15,981 bases of DNA. It comes from Planctomycetaceae bacterium UBA6894. Its GTDB lineage: Bacteria; Planctomycetota; Planctomycetia; Gemmatales; Gemmataceae. A program made the translations under genes and the position numbers. The DNA lies in assembly GCA_002451275.1 (NCBI GenBank), contig DKBS01000180.1:12811-28791 (forward strand), written 5' to 3'. Below are positions 15,589-15,981 of this stretch, piece by piece; positions within the stretch are counted from its first letter, which is position 1; each line of letters begins with the position of its first letter. Below the pieces are notes generated by a model, which was not told where the DNA came from, searched no databases, and saw only the letters and a list, made by a program, of their open reading frames with translations.

Positions 15589-15981
15589 CTAAGCGTCCAA
15601 TTCCTTCAGAAAAATCTGACCGTCGATCTTCAGGTCCTGGCAATCATTTTCCAAATCATCGTACCATTCGGGATTATCCCTGAACCGGACAAGAACTTGC
15701 CTGATTTGGTCAATCAGGGAAAAATCCGATGCCTTGATATCTTTCATGCGCAAATTCAAGATGCTGCAGAACCGATCGGCTCCATCGTAATCGCCCTTGC
15801 TTTCGGGTGACAAAAGGTAAGCTACGACCGCATGGAAATAGTAACGAAAGCAGACCACAGGCATAAAAAGCAGGTCTTCTACGCAATCGAGGGAATTTTC
15901 GGCGAACATCTTGTAAGCGGTTTTCAAATCTTTACCCCCGAAATTCGCGTAAGCACTACGCACATCCAAATCCAGTAAATG
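15589..15981 (-). CDS. Hypothetical protein, partial (N-terminus beyond the window)
   Basis: The frame is open to the right edge, so only the last 130 residues are visible; the TTG at 15969 need not be the start. I do not recognise the family. The visible part is soluble, helix-rich and mildly acidic, with no signal peptide or clear membrane segment. It has an aromatic-rich patch (VVCFRYYFHAVVAYLLSP) and an acidic stretch (NPEWYDDLENDCQDL) near the end, finishing FLKELDA. Base composition is clearly AT-richer than the other genes, suggesting a different origin. The opposite-strand frame (15325-15810) looks less protein-like. Small acidic proteins of this kind are sometimes immunity proteins, but nothing here demonstrates that. 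Confidence 0.55.
   Translation of the reverse strand, partial: HLLDLDVRSAYANFGGKDLKTAYKMFAENSLDCVEDLLFMPVVCFRYYFHAVVAYLLSPESKGDYDGADRFCSILNLRMKDIKASDFSLIDQIRQVLVRFRDNPEWYDDLENDCQDLKIDGQIFLKELDA

Noticed and set aside
15325..15810. Plus-strand 161-codon frame
   Set aside because: It is less protein-like than the opposite-strand frame, lacks a convincing ribosome binding site and shows no known motif.

Overview
The window looks like chromosomal DNA from a GC-rich bacterium of the PVC superphylum, most likely Verrucomicrobiota or Planctomycetota. This is inferred from the gene mix: a formylglycine sulfatase, a sialate-O-acetylesterase-type (SASA) esterase, a GH43-like propeller enzyme, a tricorn-like S41 protease with PD40 repeats and an S9/DPP4-like peptidase, all with signal peptides. 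No rRNA or other taxonomic marker is present to prove it.

Layout. (1) 167-3326, minus strand: a transketolase split into two chains joined by an ATGA overlap, a strong intrinsic terminator at 1467-1504, then a separately expressed sulfotransferase. (2) 3327-3654: a divergent intergenic region with several short inverted repeats. (3) 3655-7134, plus strand: a 1159-residue exported tricorn-like protease (propellers, PDZ, S41) closed by a perfect 10-bp hairpin. (4) 7237-8166: a secreted GH43-like enzyme followed by two hairpins. (5) 8383-8455: tRNA-Asn(GTT). (6) 8456-9033: a gene-poor stretch with helically phased inverted and direct repeats beside the tRNA, and a sequence resembling an IS3-type end. 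(7) 9034-14478: a three-gene operon of DPP4-like S9 peptidase, sulfatase and double-domain SASA esterase. (8) 14555-15247, minus strand: a YqiA-like alpha/beta hydrolase. (9) 15589 to the right edge, minus strand: an unrecognised, AT-richer gene running off the window.

How the parts may work together. The GH43-like enzyme, sulfatase and acetylesterase could strip sugars, sulfate and acetyl groups from a decorated polysaccharide outside the cytoplasm, while the two large peptidases digest peptides there. The sulfotransferase and split transketolase point instead to synthesis of a surface glycan. These roles are inferred; no substrate can be read from the sequence.

The most unusual points are the phased 3+3 inverted repeat beside the tRNA, a Glu in place of the catalytic Asp in the S9 peptidase, and a second SASA domain that has lost its nucleophile. 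No clear new multi-gene system (defence, secretion or CRISPR) is visible.
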